Positions 51,058 through 59,778 of a DNA stretch of 64,000 bases are shown piece after piece. The translations under genes were made by a program, and so were the position numbers. The stretch is from Haloplanus vescus. Lineage in GTDB: Archaea; Halobacteriota; Halobacteria; Halobacteriales; Haloferacaceae. Numbering within the stretch: position 1 is the stretch's first letter; each line of letters opens with the position of its first letter. The notes under the pieces are model-generated. The model did not search any database, was not told the origin of the DNA, and worked only from the letters and a program-made list of their open reading frames with translations. The DNA lies in the NCBI RefSeq assembly GCF_900107665.1, contig NZ_FNQT01000001.1, positions 596,358 to 660,357 of the forward strand. The letters run 5' to 3'.

Positions 51058-51285
51058 TCATCGAGTGTAGAGCTTCGAGCCGAGGAGGTCGGTGAGGCTG
51101 ACCGTGTCCGCGGGCGAGACGGCGAGATACGGCGCGTCGACGGGGCCGAAGACGTCGACGACGCGGCCGACGGTCGAGAGGGATTCGTCGACGGCGGTCA
51201 GTCCGATGTCGGGGTCCTCGTCCGCCTCGTAGCGGACGATAGCCAGCCCTTGGGCGGTCCGGGTGACGGTTCCGAGACGGCGCAC
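51058..51285 (-). CDS. gar1: H/ACA ribonucleoprotein subunit Gar1
   Basis: Small beta-barrel protein of 75 residues that joins Cbf5, Nop10 and L7Ae in RNA-guided pseudouridylation. The core VGRVVDVFGPVDAPYLAVSP is typical of Gar1 (GKVVDVFGPV-type). It lies two bases after the srp19 stop, so gar1 and srp19 are co-transcribed. Confidence 0.9.
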   Translation of the reverse strand: MRRLGTVTRTAQGLAIVRYEADEDPDIGLTAVDESLSTVGRVVDVFGPVDAPYLAVSPADTVSLTDLLGSKLYTR

Positions 51286-51287
51286 GG

Positions 51288-51566
51288 TCAGTCCCGGAGG
51301 ATGTCCACGTAGGCCGCGATGGCCTGGACGAGGTCGTTTTTCGTCGCGTCGTCCGCACCCTTCACGAGGACGCGCCCGCGGGGTTCGTACTCCCGCGGAT
51401 AGGTCATGTCGCGTTCGATGACGGCGTCGTAGCCGACCTGCTGGGCGGCCTTCGCAATCTCGTCGACCGTCGGCTCGTCGACCGCTTGCTCGCGGGGGAC
51501 GCGCCGCCCCTCGGCGCGCGTCTTCGACGCGTCGAGGTAGGCGGGCCAGATGACGTTCTCTACCAT
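51288..51566 (-). CDS. srp19: Signal recognition particle protein SRP19
   Basis: RNA-binding protein of 92 residues that folds SRP RNA for SRP54 binding. The conserved [20 protein letters not shown] opens the protein. The ATG at 51566 was chosen because this motif follows it directly; an in-frame extension of 211 codons is a shadow of btuF. Confidence 0.93.
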   Translation of the reverse strand: MVENVIWPAYLDASKTRAEGRRVPREQAVDEPTVDEIAKAAQQVGYDAVIERDMTYPREYEPRGRVLVKGADDATKNDLVQAIAAYVDILRD

Positions 51567-51615
51567 ACGCGTACGCGGCGGGCCGGCCGTAATACCGTTT
51601 TGGATGGCGGCGGCG

Positions 51616-52707
51616 TCAACGGCGGCGTCCGTGGACGAGGAGGAGTGCGAACAGGACACCGACGACGGCAGTGACGACGCCGAATCCCGGGCCATCGCCG
51701 GCCGTCTGACGGCCCGTCGGCGTCCCGGTGGTCGTCGCAGTCGCGTTCGCTGGCTCGACTGCCGACCGCGGGACGTAACTCGCTTCGTCGACGGCGGTGG
51801 GGTGGACCGCGGTGGCGACGGTTCGGGTGGCGCGGACGATACTCCGGGGCGCCGGCTGGTTGAGGTAGTTGACGTCCACCTCGACGGTTTGGTTCTCGCG
51901 TACTGCCGTCGTCTCCCGATACGCCGCCGTGTCTGGGATGCCGTCGCGGGAGTTGTAGACGATCCACTCGGGGTTTCGCTCTCGGACCACCTCGGGACTG
52001 ACCCGCGCGTACCCCGACACCGTGCCAGCGACGACGTTTCGCGTTCCAGCCGTCGTGAACACGTCGCTGATGAACGTGTCCGCACCGACCGTCCAGCCGT
52101 CCGAGAAGACGTAGAGCGCCGTCGGGCGGGGGTCGTCGGCGACGGCGTCGCGGACGGCGGCGACGTTGGCGCGCATCCAAGCGTTCGTCTCGGCGGCACC
52201 GGTACACTCGCCGGTGAGGCGGCCGAGACGCGTCGTCGCGTCAGCGACGCCCTCGACGGTCGCCGGCGTGTCCATCGCGTAGACGGTCAACCCTTGGTCG
52301 CGGAGCGTCGCGACCGTCTCGTTCGATATCGTTCCGGGTGCGATCACGAGGTCGGGGTCGAGCGCCACCAGCCGTTCGGACTGGATACCGCCGCTTGCCG
52401 TGTTGACGACGGGGAGGTCGTCGGTGCCGTCGAGATAGCCCGCGAACTCGGAGACGCCGACGACGCGGGCGCGGGCGCCGATTTCCCAGAGCGTCTGCGC
52501 GGCGCTCGGACTGAGGGTGGCGATCCGATCCGGGCGCTCAGAGAGCGTCACGGCGGTCCCCGTGGCGTCGGTTCGCGTCACCGGAAACGAACAGTCGCCG
52601 GCAGTTCGCTGTGCAGGCGAATCGCCCGCCGTGGCCGTCGAGGCTGTCCCCCCGACCGCGAGCGCCACGAGGAGCGTGCACACGAGGACCGCCGAAATGA
52701 GTCGCAT
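51616..52707 (-). CDS. btuF: Cobalamin-binding protein BtuF with PGF-CTERM-like tail
   Basis: Substrate-binding protein of 363 residues of the vitamin B12 importer. A Sec signal (residues 1-27) is followed by the two-lobed domain ([53 protein letters not shown]). The C-terminus has a spacer rich in Thr, then [12 protein letters not shown], a hydrophobic helix and RRR, the pattern of PGF-CTERM archaeosortase (ArtA) targets. It is divergent from btuC, and both starts are about 30 bases from one palindromic TATA element. Confidence 0.88.
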   Translation of the reverse strand: MRLISAVLVCTLLVALAVGGTASTATAGDSPAQRTAGDCSFPVTRTDATGTAVTLSERPDRIATLSPSAAQTLWEIGARARVVGVSEFAGYLDGTDDLPVVNTASGGIQSERLVALDPDLVIAPGTISNETVATLRDQGLTVYAMDTPATVEGVADATTRLGRLTGECTGAAETNAWMRANVAAVRDAVADDPRPTALYVFSDGWTVGADTFISDVFTTAGTRNVVAGTVSGYARVSPEVVRERNPEWIVYNSRDGIPDTAAYRETTAVRENQTVEVDVNYLNQPAPRSIVRATRTVATAVHPTAVDEASYVPRSAVEPANATATTTGTPTGRQTAGDGPGFGVVTAVVGVLFALLLVHGRRR

Positions 52708-52733
52708 CGGTCGCTTCTGTGGGGGTATGCAAC

Positions 52734-52741
52734 AAATATTT
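52734..52741. promoter_or_regulatory. Shared palindromic TATA element for btuF and btuC
   Basis: AAATATTT is centred 30.5 bases from both the btuF ATG (52707, - strand) and the btuC ATG (52768, + strand). It reads the same on both strands, so it can position both transcription starts, with very short leaders on each side. Confidence 0.55.
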
Positions 52742-52767
52742 ACCTACTGCAAGCGCGGCTGTAACCC

Positions 52768-53778
52768 ATGAGAACGAGCGTCCGGACGGGCGCGTGGGTC
52801 GGCGGGCTACTCGGTGCGCTCGTGGCCGTGACGCTCGCCAGTGCGACAATCGGGCCCGTCGAGATAGGCGCTCGGAGTGTCGCGGAGATTGCGCTCGCGG
52901 CGGCACTCGGCGGCACGGCGACCGCCCCGGAGAGCCACCGAACGATCATCATGTCGATTCGCCTCCCGCGGATCGCCCTCGGCGCAGTCGTCGGCTTCGC
53001 CCTCGCGTCGGCGGGGACGGTGATGCAGGGGTTCTTTCGAAACCCGATGGCCGACCCCTCCATCGTCGGCATCTCCGCCGGGGCGGCGACGGGTGCCGTC
53101 GCGGCCATCGTCGCGCCCGTCGCGGTCCCGGTCGCACTCCCCGTTGCCGCCTTCGTCGGCGCCCTTGTCGCCGCGTTCGGCGTCTACGCCCTCGCGTCGG
53201 AGGGCGGACGGACGCCCGTCCAGACCCTGTTGCTCGCAGGCATCGCCGTTCAGACGTTTCTCGGTGCGGCCGTCTCGTTCATGCTCGTCAGCGCCGGCCG
53301 CGACCTCAGAGAGGCTATCTACTGGCTGATGGGTCACCTCCATCACAGTACGTGGACGGAGGCGACCGTCGCCGCCGCAGTCGTCCTCCCCGGTTTCCTC
53401 GGCTTGCTCGCGTACGCGCGTGACTTGAACGTCCTCTTGCTCGGGGAAGAGGACGCCCACTCGCTCGGCATCGAGGTCGAACGAACCAAACGTCTCCTGC
53501 TCACCGTATCGAGTCTGCTGACCGCGGCCGCCGTCGCCGTCGCGGGCGTCATCGGCTTCGTCGGCCTCGTCGTCCCCCACGTGATGCGCCTGCTCGTCGG
53601 CCCGGACCACCGCATCCTCCTCCCGACGAGTGCGCTCGCGGGCGCCGCCTTCCTCGTCGCCACTGACACCGTCGCCCGTGCGGGCGCCGCAGAACTCCCC
53701 GTCGGCATCGTCACCGCTGCGGTGGGCGCGCCCTTCTTCCTCTACCTGCTCCGCAAGCGGGAGGTACACGCGCCGTGA
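52768..53778 (+). CDS. btuC: Cobalamin ABC transporter permease BtuC
   Basis: FecCD-family membrane protein of 336 residues with about nine or ten helices. Family motifs include [46 protein letters not shown], and the coupling region [20 protein letters not shown]. The start ATG at 52768 overlaps nothing upstream. Four bases overlap btuD at its end. Confidence 0.93.
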   Translation: MRTSVRTGAWVGGLLGALVAVTLASATIGPVEIGARSVAEIALAAALGGTATAPESHRTIIMSIRLPRIALGAVVGFALASAGTVMQGFFRNPMADPSIVGISAGAATGAVAAIVAPVAVPVALPVAAFVGALVAAFGVYALASEGGRTPVQTLLLAGIAVQTFLGAAVSFMLVSAGRDLREAIYWLMGHLHHSTWTEATVAAAVVLPGFLGLLAYARDLNVLLLGEEDAHSLGIEVERTKRLLLTVSSLLTAAAVAVAGVIGFVGLVVPHVMRLLVGPDHRILLPTSALAGAAFLVATDTVARAGAAELPVGIVTAAVGAPFFLYLLRKREVHAP

Positions 53779-55055
53779 CGCCCGCTATCGAAATCGACGC
53801 GGTCTCCGTCACCCTCGGCGATACAGCGGTCCTCAATTCGGTATCGACGACCATCGACGAGGGACGGCTGGTGGGTCTCGTCGGCCCGAACGGTGCGGGA
53901 AAGACGACCCTCCTCCGGGCGATCAATGGCGTCCTCGACCCGGACCAGGGTTCGGTCCGAGTCACCGGGCAGGACGTGTCGGCGCTCGACTCGCGCGCGA
54001 CGAGTCAGCTGGTGGCCACCGTCCCGCAGTCGACCGCGTCGACCTTCGAGTTCCCCGTCCGGCGGATCGTCGAAATGGGACGCACCCCGCATATCGGCCG
54101 GTTCGGCACCCGGACGAGCGCCGACCGTGACGCCGTCGACGAGGCGATGGACCGCGCCGCTGTCTCCCATCTCGCCGACCGCCCCGTGACCGAGGTGAGT
54201 GGCGGGGAGCGCCAGCGGGTCTTCCTCGCTCGCGCACTCGCACAGGAGACGCCCGTCCTCCTCCTCGACGAACCCACCTCCGACCTCGACGTGAACCACC
54301 AGGTCCGAACGCTGGACCTCGTGACCGACCTCGTCGACGAGGGACGGACCGTCGTGGCGGCCATCCACGACCTCGACCTCGCGGCGCGTTACTGCGACGA
54401 GCTCCGCCTCCTCCACGACGGCCGGATTCGCGCCGCCGGGACACCCGAGTCGGTGCTGACTGCCGCGACCCTCGAAGCGGCGTTTGGCGCGCGGGCGACG
54501 GTGACGACACACCCGGTCACAGGGGCGGCCTCAGTGACCGCGTTCGCGGACGACGCGCCGGATTCGACCACGGCCACCGTCCACGTCGTCGGCGGCGGCG
54601 GGGCCGCCACGCCCCACCTCCACCGTCTCGATGCCGCCGGTGTCGAGTGCTCGGTCGGCGTCGTGAGCACCGACGACGCCGACGCCGAGACGGCCCGGGC
54701 CATCGGCGCCGACCTCGTGACCGTCCCGCCCTTCGCGCCCGTCGACGACGAGGCGCGCGCGACAGTGTCCGAGCGAGTCCGCCGCGCGGACGCCGTCGTC
54801 GTCGCCGACGTGACCGTCGCACCGGGTAACTGCCCGACGCTCGACGCCGTCCTCGGTGCCGACACGCCGCTCGTCGTCGTCGACGGTCGTCCCGTGGACG
54901 CCCGCAACGTCGCCGGTTCGCGGGGGCGACGACTCGTCTCCCGCCTCCGTGCTCGCGGCATCGTCGTCGACGACGACGCAGACGCAGTCGTCGCGGCGGT
55001 CCGCCGGGCCATCGACACCCCACCGATCCACGACCGTAGCCCTTACTCTCCCTGA
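53775..55055 (+). CDS. btuD: Cobalamin ABC transporter ATPase BtuD with C-terminal extension
   Basis: ATPase of 426 residues. The first 250 residues are an ordinary ABC domain: Walker [10 protein letters not shown], signature VSGGERQRV, Walker [13 protein letters not shown], and His-switch [11 protein letters not shown]. About 170 further residues form a second, unrelated domain with a Rossmann-like pattern ([55 protein letters not shown]). The start codon overlaps the last bases of btuC. The extension may sense cobalamin or regulate transport; its function is unknown. Confidence 0.9.
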   Translation: MTPAIEIDAVSVTLGDTAVLNSVSTTIDEGRLVGLVGPNGAGKTTLLRAINGVLDPDQGSVRVTGQDVSALDSRATSQLVATVPQSTASTFEFPVRRIVEMGRTPHIGRFGTRTSADRDAVDEAMDRAAVSHLADRPVTEVSGGERQRVFLARALAQETPVLLLDEPTSDLDVNHQVRTLDLVTDLVDEGRTVVAAIHDLDLAARYCDELRLLHDGRIRAAGTPESVLTAATLEAAFGARATVTTHPVTGAASVTAFADDAPDSTTATVHVVGGGGAATPHLHRLDAAGVECSVGVVSTDDADAETARAIGADLVTVPPFAPVDDEARATVSERVRRADAVVVADVTVAPGNCPTLDAVLGADTPLVVVDGRPVDARNVAGSRGRRLVSRLRARGIVVDDDADAVVAAVRRAIDTPPIHDRSPYSP

Positions 55056-55070
55056 CGGCGAGTCGTCAGT

Positions 55071-56066
55071 ATGGACCGGCCCTGCGTCCGCGTCCCCCGC
55101 GAGTCGGGGGAGCAGACCCGACAGGAACTCGCCGCGGCGGGACTGCTCGACGAGGACCACCAAATCGTCGTCGACGACGGCACGCTCTATCTCCCCGTCA
55201 CCGACGCCGACGCCCTCGACGACGCCCACGAAGTCGTCTACCGCGACGTTCCCACCCACGACGGCCAAGAGACACCCGCGGACATCCTCGGCTTCGACCC
55301 CTCCTACGAACGCCTCGGGGACATCGCCATCCTCGACGAGGACGACCCGGCACGCGCGAGCGATATCGCCACGGGCATCCTCGACTCCGACCTGCCCGTC
55401 GCGGCCGTCGTCGACCGCGCTTCGAAGGTGAAAGGCGACCTCCGCGTTCGCGACTGGGACGTGGTCGCCGCCGCGGACGACGCCGCCCGCCCCGTCACCG
55501 AAACCGTCCACCGCGAGTACGGCTTCGAGTATCTGCTCGACATCTCCGAAGTCTACTTCTCGCCGCGCCTCGCGACCGAACGCCACCGCGTCACCGAACA
55601 GGTCGCGGCGGGCGAACAGGCGGTCGACATGTTCGCCGGCGTCGGCCCCTTCGCCATCCCGATGGCCGCGCGGGGGGCGACGGTCGTCGGCGTCGACCTC
55701 AACCCCGCGGCGGTCGAGTACCTCCGCGAGAACGCCCGGCGCAACGGCGTCGCGGACCGCGTGACCGCCATCGAGGGCGACGTGCGCGACGTGGCCGCCG
55801 ACTACGACGGCTGGGCCGACCGAATCGTGATGAACCTCCCCCACAGCGCCGACGACTTCCTCGACGCCGCGGTCACCCTCGCCGGCGACGACTGCACCCT
55901 CCACTACTACGACATCCAACACGAGGACGACCCCTTCGGCCCGGGCGAGCGAGCGATTCGTGAGGCTGCCGAAGGGTACGACGTGGAGGTGGCGACTCGA
56001 CACGTCGTCCGGTCGTACGCCCCCCACGAACTCAACGTCTGTCTGGACGTTCGCCTGTCACGATAG
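55071..56066 (+). CDS. trm5: tRNA (guanine-37-N1)-methyltransferase Trm5
   Basis: Class I methyltransferase of 331 residues making m1G37, which prevents frameshifting. A D1-type N-terminal domain (CVRVPRESGEQTRQELAAAG) is followed by a middle domain and the SAM domain: VDMFAGVGPFAIPMAARG, VVGVDLNPAAVEYLREN and MNLPHSADDFLDAA. The C-terminal SYAPHELNVCLDV is typical of archaeal Trm5. It starts 15 bases after btuD and ends just before the tRNA-Thr gene. Confidence 0.9.
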   Translation: MDRPCVRVPRESGEQTRQELAAAGLLDEDHQIVVDDGTLYLPVTDADALDDAHEVVYRDVPTHDGQETPADILGFDPSYERLGDIAILDEDDPARASDIATGILDSDLPVAAVVDRASKVKGDLRVRDWDVVAAADDAARPVTETVHREYGFEYLLDISEVYFSPRLATERHRVTEQVAAGEQAVDMFAGVGPFAIPMAARGATVVGVDLNPAAVEYLRENARRNGVADRVTAIEGDVRDVAADYDGWADRIVMNLPHSADDFLDAAVTLAGDDCTLHYYDIQHEDDPFGPGERAIREAAEGYDVEVATRHVVRSYAPHELNVCLDVRLSR

Positions 56067-56084
56067 GCAATCCGTTTCGGAACC

Positions 56085-56092
56085 CTTATTTG
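56085..56092 (+). promoter_or_regulatory. TATA-like element of tRNA-Thr
   Basis: CTTATTTG centred about 29 bases upstream of the first tRNA base. Confidence 0.4.
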
Positions 56093-56117
56093 AACCATGG
56101 CAGTACGATTGGGTGGC

Positions 56118-56190
56118 GCCGGAGTAGCTCAGCTGGCAGAGCGATTCCTTCGTAAGGAATAGGCCGAGGGTTCAAATCCCTCCTCCGGCT
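56118..56190 (+). tRNA. tRNA-Thr(CGU)
   Basis: Full cloverleaf: acceptor GCCGGAG (56118-56124) pairs with CTCCGGC (56183-56189), D stem GCTC/GAGC, anticodon stem ATTCC/GGAAT with loop TTCGTAA and anticodon CGT (56151-56153), T stem GAGGG/CCCTC with loop TTCAAAT, and discriminator T at 56190. No intron; CCA not encoded. It decodes ACG. The 3' end marks an abrupt change to AT-rich sequence. Confidence 0.95.
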
Positions 56191-56665
56191 TAAGGTCGCC
56201 TACGGCTCCCTTGTGAGCGTAAATGTACCTTTCAGGGCCTAACACTTGAGTCTGCCCCTGAAATCGCCTATTCGACAAAGACATTTGAGTAGGTCTACCC
56301 ACCCTCTATTGCCGGTGACATTTCTTTAGGTCAACTATGGGAAGCCGCGCTGTCTTGCGATTAGCAAAAATGAGGCTCTAACAAGCGAGAACGGGTATTA
56401 GGGCTTTCTCAGCGTGATTCCCTCTTTCTCATGTCGCTCGCCCCACGGTTGTTACATCAATCTATCTCGCAAGCCCGCTGTGTAACGTAACCTGCTCACA
56501 AAATATCTCAAATTTGGCGAGATTGTGGGGCTTCTCTGTTCTCCACCCTTCTCGCCGCTAACAATCAACTTCAACAAATCCTACGAAGGACCCCCGGCTC
56601 TTTCCATCTCCGTCCGATAGTTCATATGACCCTGACCGAGAGTGGTAACGAAGACTTCCTTCCTG
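56191..56665. other. AT-rich non-coding stretch after the tRNA gene
   Basis: No convincing gene in 475 bases. Base composition falls sharply compared with the sequence before the tRNA. A hairpin with perfect 8-bp arms TTTCAGGG (56230-56237) and CCCTGAAA (56256-56263) could end tRNA transcription. The stretch may be the left arm of an integrated element. Confidence 0.6.
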
Positions 56666-56887
56666 ATGAAAGTCTACAAATACAATTCGGGTTCAGAGTC
56701 TTACGACCTTATTGCGACAATTGAAGACGATGGGACAATCATCGGAGCGTCGGCGTTCGCGTCCCGAGTCGAAGAGGTCCTAACACGGGTAGAGGAGAAG
56801 GGTGTGGAAAGAGCAGAAGTGATTGAGTCCGTGAAGGAGATAGTCGAACGGCGCTACAATAACGGCCATTACTCAACTGTCCGGTGA
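56666..56887 (+). CDS. Small protein upstream of the restriction-modification operon
   Basis: Predicted protein of 73 residues starting at ATG 56666 (MKVYKYNSGSESYDLIATIE), with an in-frame GTG 24 bases earlier. It has a beta-rich start, then a charged helix (VEEVLTRVEEKGVERAEVIE, VKEIVERRY). No known domain was recognised. Codon use is less GC-rich than in the chromosome to the left. Between it and hsdM lies a strong inverted repeat. It may be an accessory of the island (regulator or antirestriction-like), but nothing in the sequence proves this. Confidence 0.55.
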   Translation: MKVYKYNSGSESYDLIATIEDDGTIIGASAFASRVEEVLTRVEEKGVERAEVIESVKEIVERRYNNGHYSTVR

Positions 56888-56906
56888 GTCCTTGAAATAG
56901 AATCTG

Positions 56907-56951
56907 TAACGGCGGGAAGGGGATTAGGGAGAAGACTCATTCCCGCCGTTA
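56907..56951. repeat. Perfect 12-bp inverted repeat before hsdM
   Basis: Arms TAACGGCGGGAA (56907-56918) and TTCCCGCCGTTA (56940-56951) with a 21-base loop. It lies 19 bases after the small gene and 60 bases before hsdM, so it could be a terminator, an operator of the hsd operon, or a recombination site. A third copy of the arm is at 63919-63930, on the other side of the operon. Confidence 0.8.
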
Positions 56952-57011
56952 GGGGAACCCTCGAAGAACATCACCGCAGGAGATAACACACCGCGAGTAG
57001 ATTGGACCAGT

Positions 57012-58514
57012 ATGCCCCTGTCGCTCGAAGACTTGGATTCTCACCTTTTCAAGTGTGCCGACATTATTCGAGATGCCGTCGACCCGACCGACTACAAGGA
57101 GTACATTCTCCCGCTGGTCTACTACAAGACCATTTCTGACGAATTCGAGAAACAGTACGCCGAGAACGTCGAAGAGTACGGTGAGGACCTTGCCCGTCAG
57201 CAGAACCTCTACAGTATTCCCGTCGTCCCCGAGGGCTACCTATGGAGCGACCTTCGCGCCGTTTCCGACAACGTAGACCAAGCCCTGAACGAAGCCTTTG
57301 ACGCGCTCACCGAGGAAAATCCTGAACTCCAAGGTCTGTTCCGCGCCGATTACATCGACGCCGACGCGCTGAACGACGACCGACTTGGAAAACTTGTCGA
57401 ACACCTCTCGAAGCACGACCTTGACCGCGACAGTATTCCCCCGGATATGCTCGGGGAGGCGTACATGGATTTGGTGCGCCACTTCGCTGAGGAAGAGGGG
57501 AAATCCGGCGGGCAGTTCTTCACGCCACCGCACATCGTCAATCTCTGCGTTCGGCTTGTAGACGAGTTCGAGGACGGAATGACGTTCCACGACCCGACCG
57601 TTGGTTCGGGCGGAATGCTCATTGAGGCCGCTCGATACTACCGCGAAGAGCAAGGCGGCGACCCGTCAAAACTGACGTTCACGGGGCAGGAAATCAATCC
57701 AGATATTGCCGCAATTGCGAAGATGAACCTCTCCATTCACGGACTGAACGGGGAGATTGAGCGCGAGGACTCTCTCTCAAATCCCGCGTTCACGAACGAG
57801 GACGAACAGGAACTCACGCGCTTCGACCGTGTTCTTGCCAATTTCCCCTTCTCGGCTGATTGGGCAAAAGACGACCTCCAAGACGACCCCTACGGGCGCT
57901 TCGACTGGCACGAGAAACTACCGCGTGCCGACCGAGGGGACTACGCCTTCATCATGCACATGGCGAAGCAACTCAAGCGTCCCGAGGAAGACGGTAGCGG
58001 CGGGAAGGCGGCTATCGTCATTCCTCACGGCGTACTGTTCCGGAAACACGAGTCGCGGTATCGGGAATATATGCTGGAGGAGAATATGGTGGAGGCTGTC
58101 GTCGGACTTCCCGAGAATTTGTTCCAGAACAACTCGATACCCTCCGCTGTCCTCGTGTTGAACACGGACAAGCCAGCCGAACGTGAGGGCGAAGTACAGT
58201 TCATTCACGCCGCCGACGAAGCGTTCTACGAGGAATTATCGAATCAGAACGAACTCACCGAGGACGGCCTTAACCACATCATCGAGAACTTCCGTGGGTG
58301 GACGACCGAGGAGCGCGTGAGTCGAACGGTGTCGCTCGATGAGATTCGAGAGAACGACTACAATCTCAATATCGCCCTGTACGTCGATACGACTGAACCA
58401 GAGGAGGATATTGACGTGACAGAGGAACTGGCGAAGTTACGGGAATTGCAGGCCGAGCGAGACGAAATTGAGGCGACAATGAGCGAGCATATGGAGGCGC
58501 TGAACTATGAGTGA
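57012..58514 (+). CDS. hsdM: Type I restriction-modification methyltransferase subunit
   Basis: N6-adenine methyltransferase of 500 residues that pairs with HsdS to modify host DNA. The N-terminal HsdM helical domain (about 1-140) is followed by GGQFFTPPHIV (about 166-176), SAM motif I HDPTVGSGGMLIEAA (193-207) and catalytic motif IV NFPF (277-280, the NPPF family motif with Phe at the second place). It overlaps hsdS by 8 bases (ATGAGTGA). Confidence 0.95.
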   Translation: MPLSLEDLDSHLFKCADIIRDAVDPTDYKEYILPLVYYKTISDEFEKQYAENVEEYGEDLARQQNLYSIPVVPEGYLWSDLRAVSDNVDQALNEAFDALTEENPELQGLFRADYIDADALNDDRLGKLVEHLSKHDLDRDSIPPDMLGEAYMDLVRHFAEEEGKSGGQFFTPPHIVNLCVRLVDEFEDGMTFHDPTVGSGGMLIEAARYYREEQGGDPSKLTFTGQEINPDIAAIAKMNLSIHGLNGEIEREDSLSNPAFTNEDEQELTRFDRVLANFPFSADWAKDDLQDDPYGRFDWHEKLPRADRGDYAFIMHMAKQLKRPEEDGSGGKAAIVIPHGVLFRKHESRYREYMLEENMVEAVVGLPENLFQNNSIPSAVLVLNTDKPAEREGEVQFIHAADEAFYEELSNQNELTEDGLNHIIENFRGWTTEERVSRTVSLDEIRENDYNLNIALYVDTTEPEEDIDVTEELAKLRELQAERDEIEATMSEHMEALNYE

Positions 58515-59778
58515 GGAGGCGAATTTGGACGAATTCGTTGGAGGTGACAACGCCGATTCCTCAGAATGGATGATACGCTCCCTTGGTGAGTTGGCGGAGT
58601 ACCAGAATGGAAACGCATTCAGCAAGAGCGAGTGGGGCGATGAGGGGTACCCCATCATCCGGATTCAGAATCTGACTGGTGAACAAGATGATTTCAATTA
58701 CTTTGACGGTGATTTGGAGGAACGGTATAAGGTAGAGGCTGGAGACACACTCCTATCTTGGTCTGCAACGATTGACGTATTCCAATGGTCAGGGCCTACA
58801 GCGGCCCTAAATCAGCATATATTCCGTGTTGATTCCTCAGATGATGTTAACGATACGTTCTATCGATTCAAATTAGAGCATCTACTACCAGAATTAGTGG
58901 CTCTCTCTCACGGGAGTACGATGCAACACGTCCGGAAGGCTGACTTGGTGAATGTTGATGCGAACATTCCTCCACTCCCTGAACAGCGCAAAATCGCCAC
59001 CATCCTCTACACCGTTGACCAAGCGATTGAGAAGACTGAAGACGTTATTAATCGGCTTAACCGGGTACAGAAGGGTACACTCAGGAACCTATTCCGGGAC
59101 GGCGTTGGAAAGCAGTCTGAAACCAAGACAACCCCTATGGGGCAGTTCCCGAAAGATTGGGAATTGAAAACTATGGAAAGCGTCGGTTCTCTGATTAATG
59201 GAAATGCGTTCCCTAAAGAATATCAAGGGAGTTCCGAGGGTGACTACCCATTTGTGAAAGTAAGCGACACTAATGATTACCGAAGATACGTTTCAGGGGC
59301 GCAAAATTATATCCCGCAAGAAATTGCTGAAGAAATCGGATGTAATATCCATCCTGAGGGGACAGTTATTCTCCCGAAACGAGGGGCGGCTATAATGACA
59401 AATAAGAGGAGAATATTGGCTCAAGATTCTGCGATAGACAATAACCAAATCGGTATTGTCGGAGAAAAAGTGAAACCTCTCTTTCTGTATTACTATCTCT
59501 CAGATGTGGATATGGGTCGCTTTGTTCAGGAGGGTGCAGTCAAATCTCTCACAAAATCTCTCCTCTCAAAAATTCGTGTTCCCGTACCACCTATAGAGAT
59601 ACAATCAAAAATAGTGACTATTCTGGAGAGTATTGACAAGGAGATTGAGGCGGAGAAAAGAGTCAAGACACATCAGGAACGTCTCAAACGCGGCCTAATG
59701 CAAGACCTTCTCTCGGGAACAGTCCGAACGACCGACACTAACATACAGGTGCCCGAAGAAATCACCAAGTATGGTTAG
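58507..59778 (+). CDS. hsdS: Type I restriction-modification specificity subunit
   Basis: DNA-recognition protein of 423 residues with two target-recognition domains (TRD1 about 18-165, TRD2 about 215-370). Each is followed by a conserved helix: PLPEQRKIATILYTVDQAIE and PPIEIQSKIVTILESIDKEI. The bipartite target sequence cannot be predicted. The TRD2 DNA (about 59150-59640) is visibly more AT-rich than hsdM and hsdR, suggesting exchange of specificity domains. It overlaps hsdR by 8 bases. Confidence 0.94.
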   Translation: MSEEANLDEFVGGDNADSSEWMIRSLGELAEYQNGNAFSKSEWGDEGYPIIRIQNLTGEQDDFNYFDGDLEERYKVEAGDTLLSWSATIDVFQWSGPTAALNQHIFRVDSSDDVNDTFYRFKLEHLLPELVALSHGSTMQHVRKADLVNVDANIPPLPEQRKIATILYTVDQAIEKTEDVINRLNRVQKGTLRNLFRDGVGKQSETKTTPMGQFPKDWELKTMESVGSLINGNAFPKEYQGSSEGDYPFVKVSDTNDYRRYVSGAQNYIPQEIAEEIGCNIHPEGTVILPKRGAAIMTNKRRILAQDSAIDNNQIGIVGEKVKPLFLYYYLSDVDMGRFVQEGAVKSLTKSLLSKIRVPVPPIEIQSKIVTILESIDKEIEAEKRVKTHQERLKRGLMQDLLSGTVRTTDTNIQVPEEITKYG

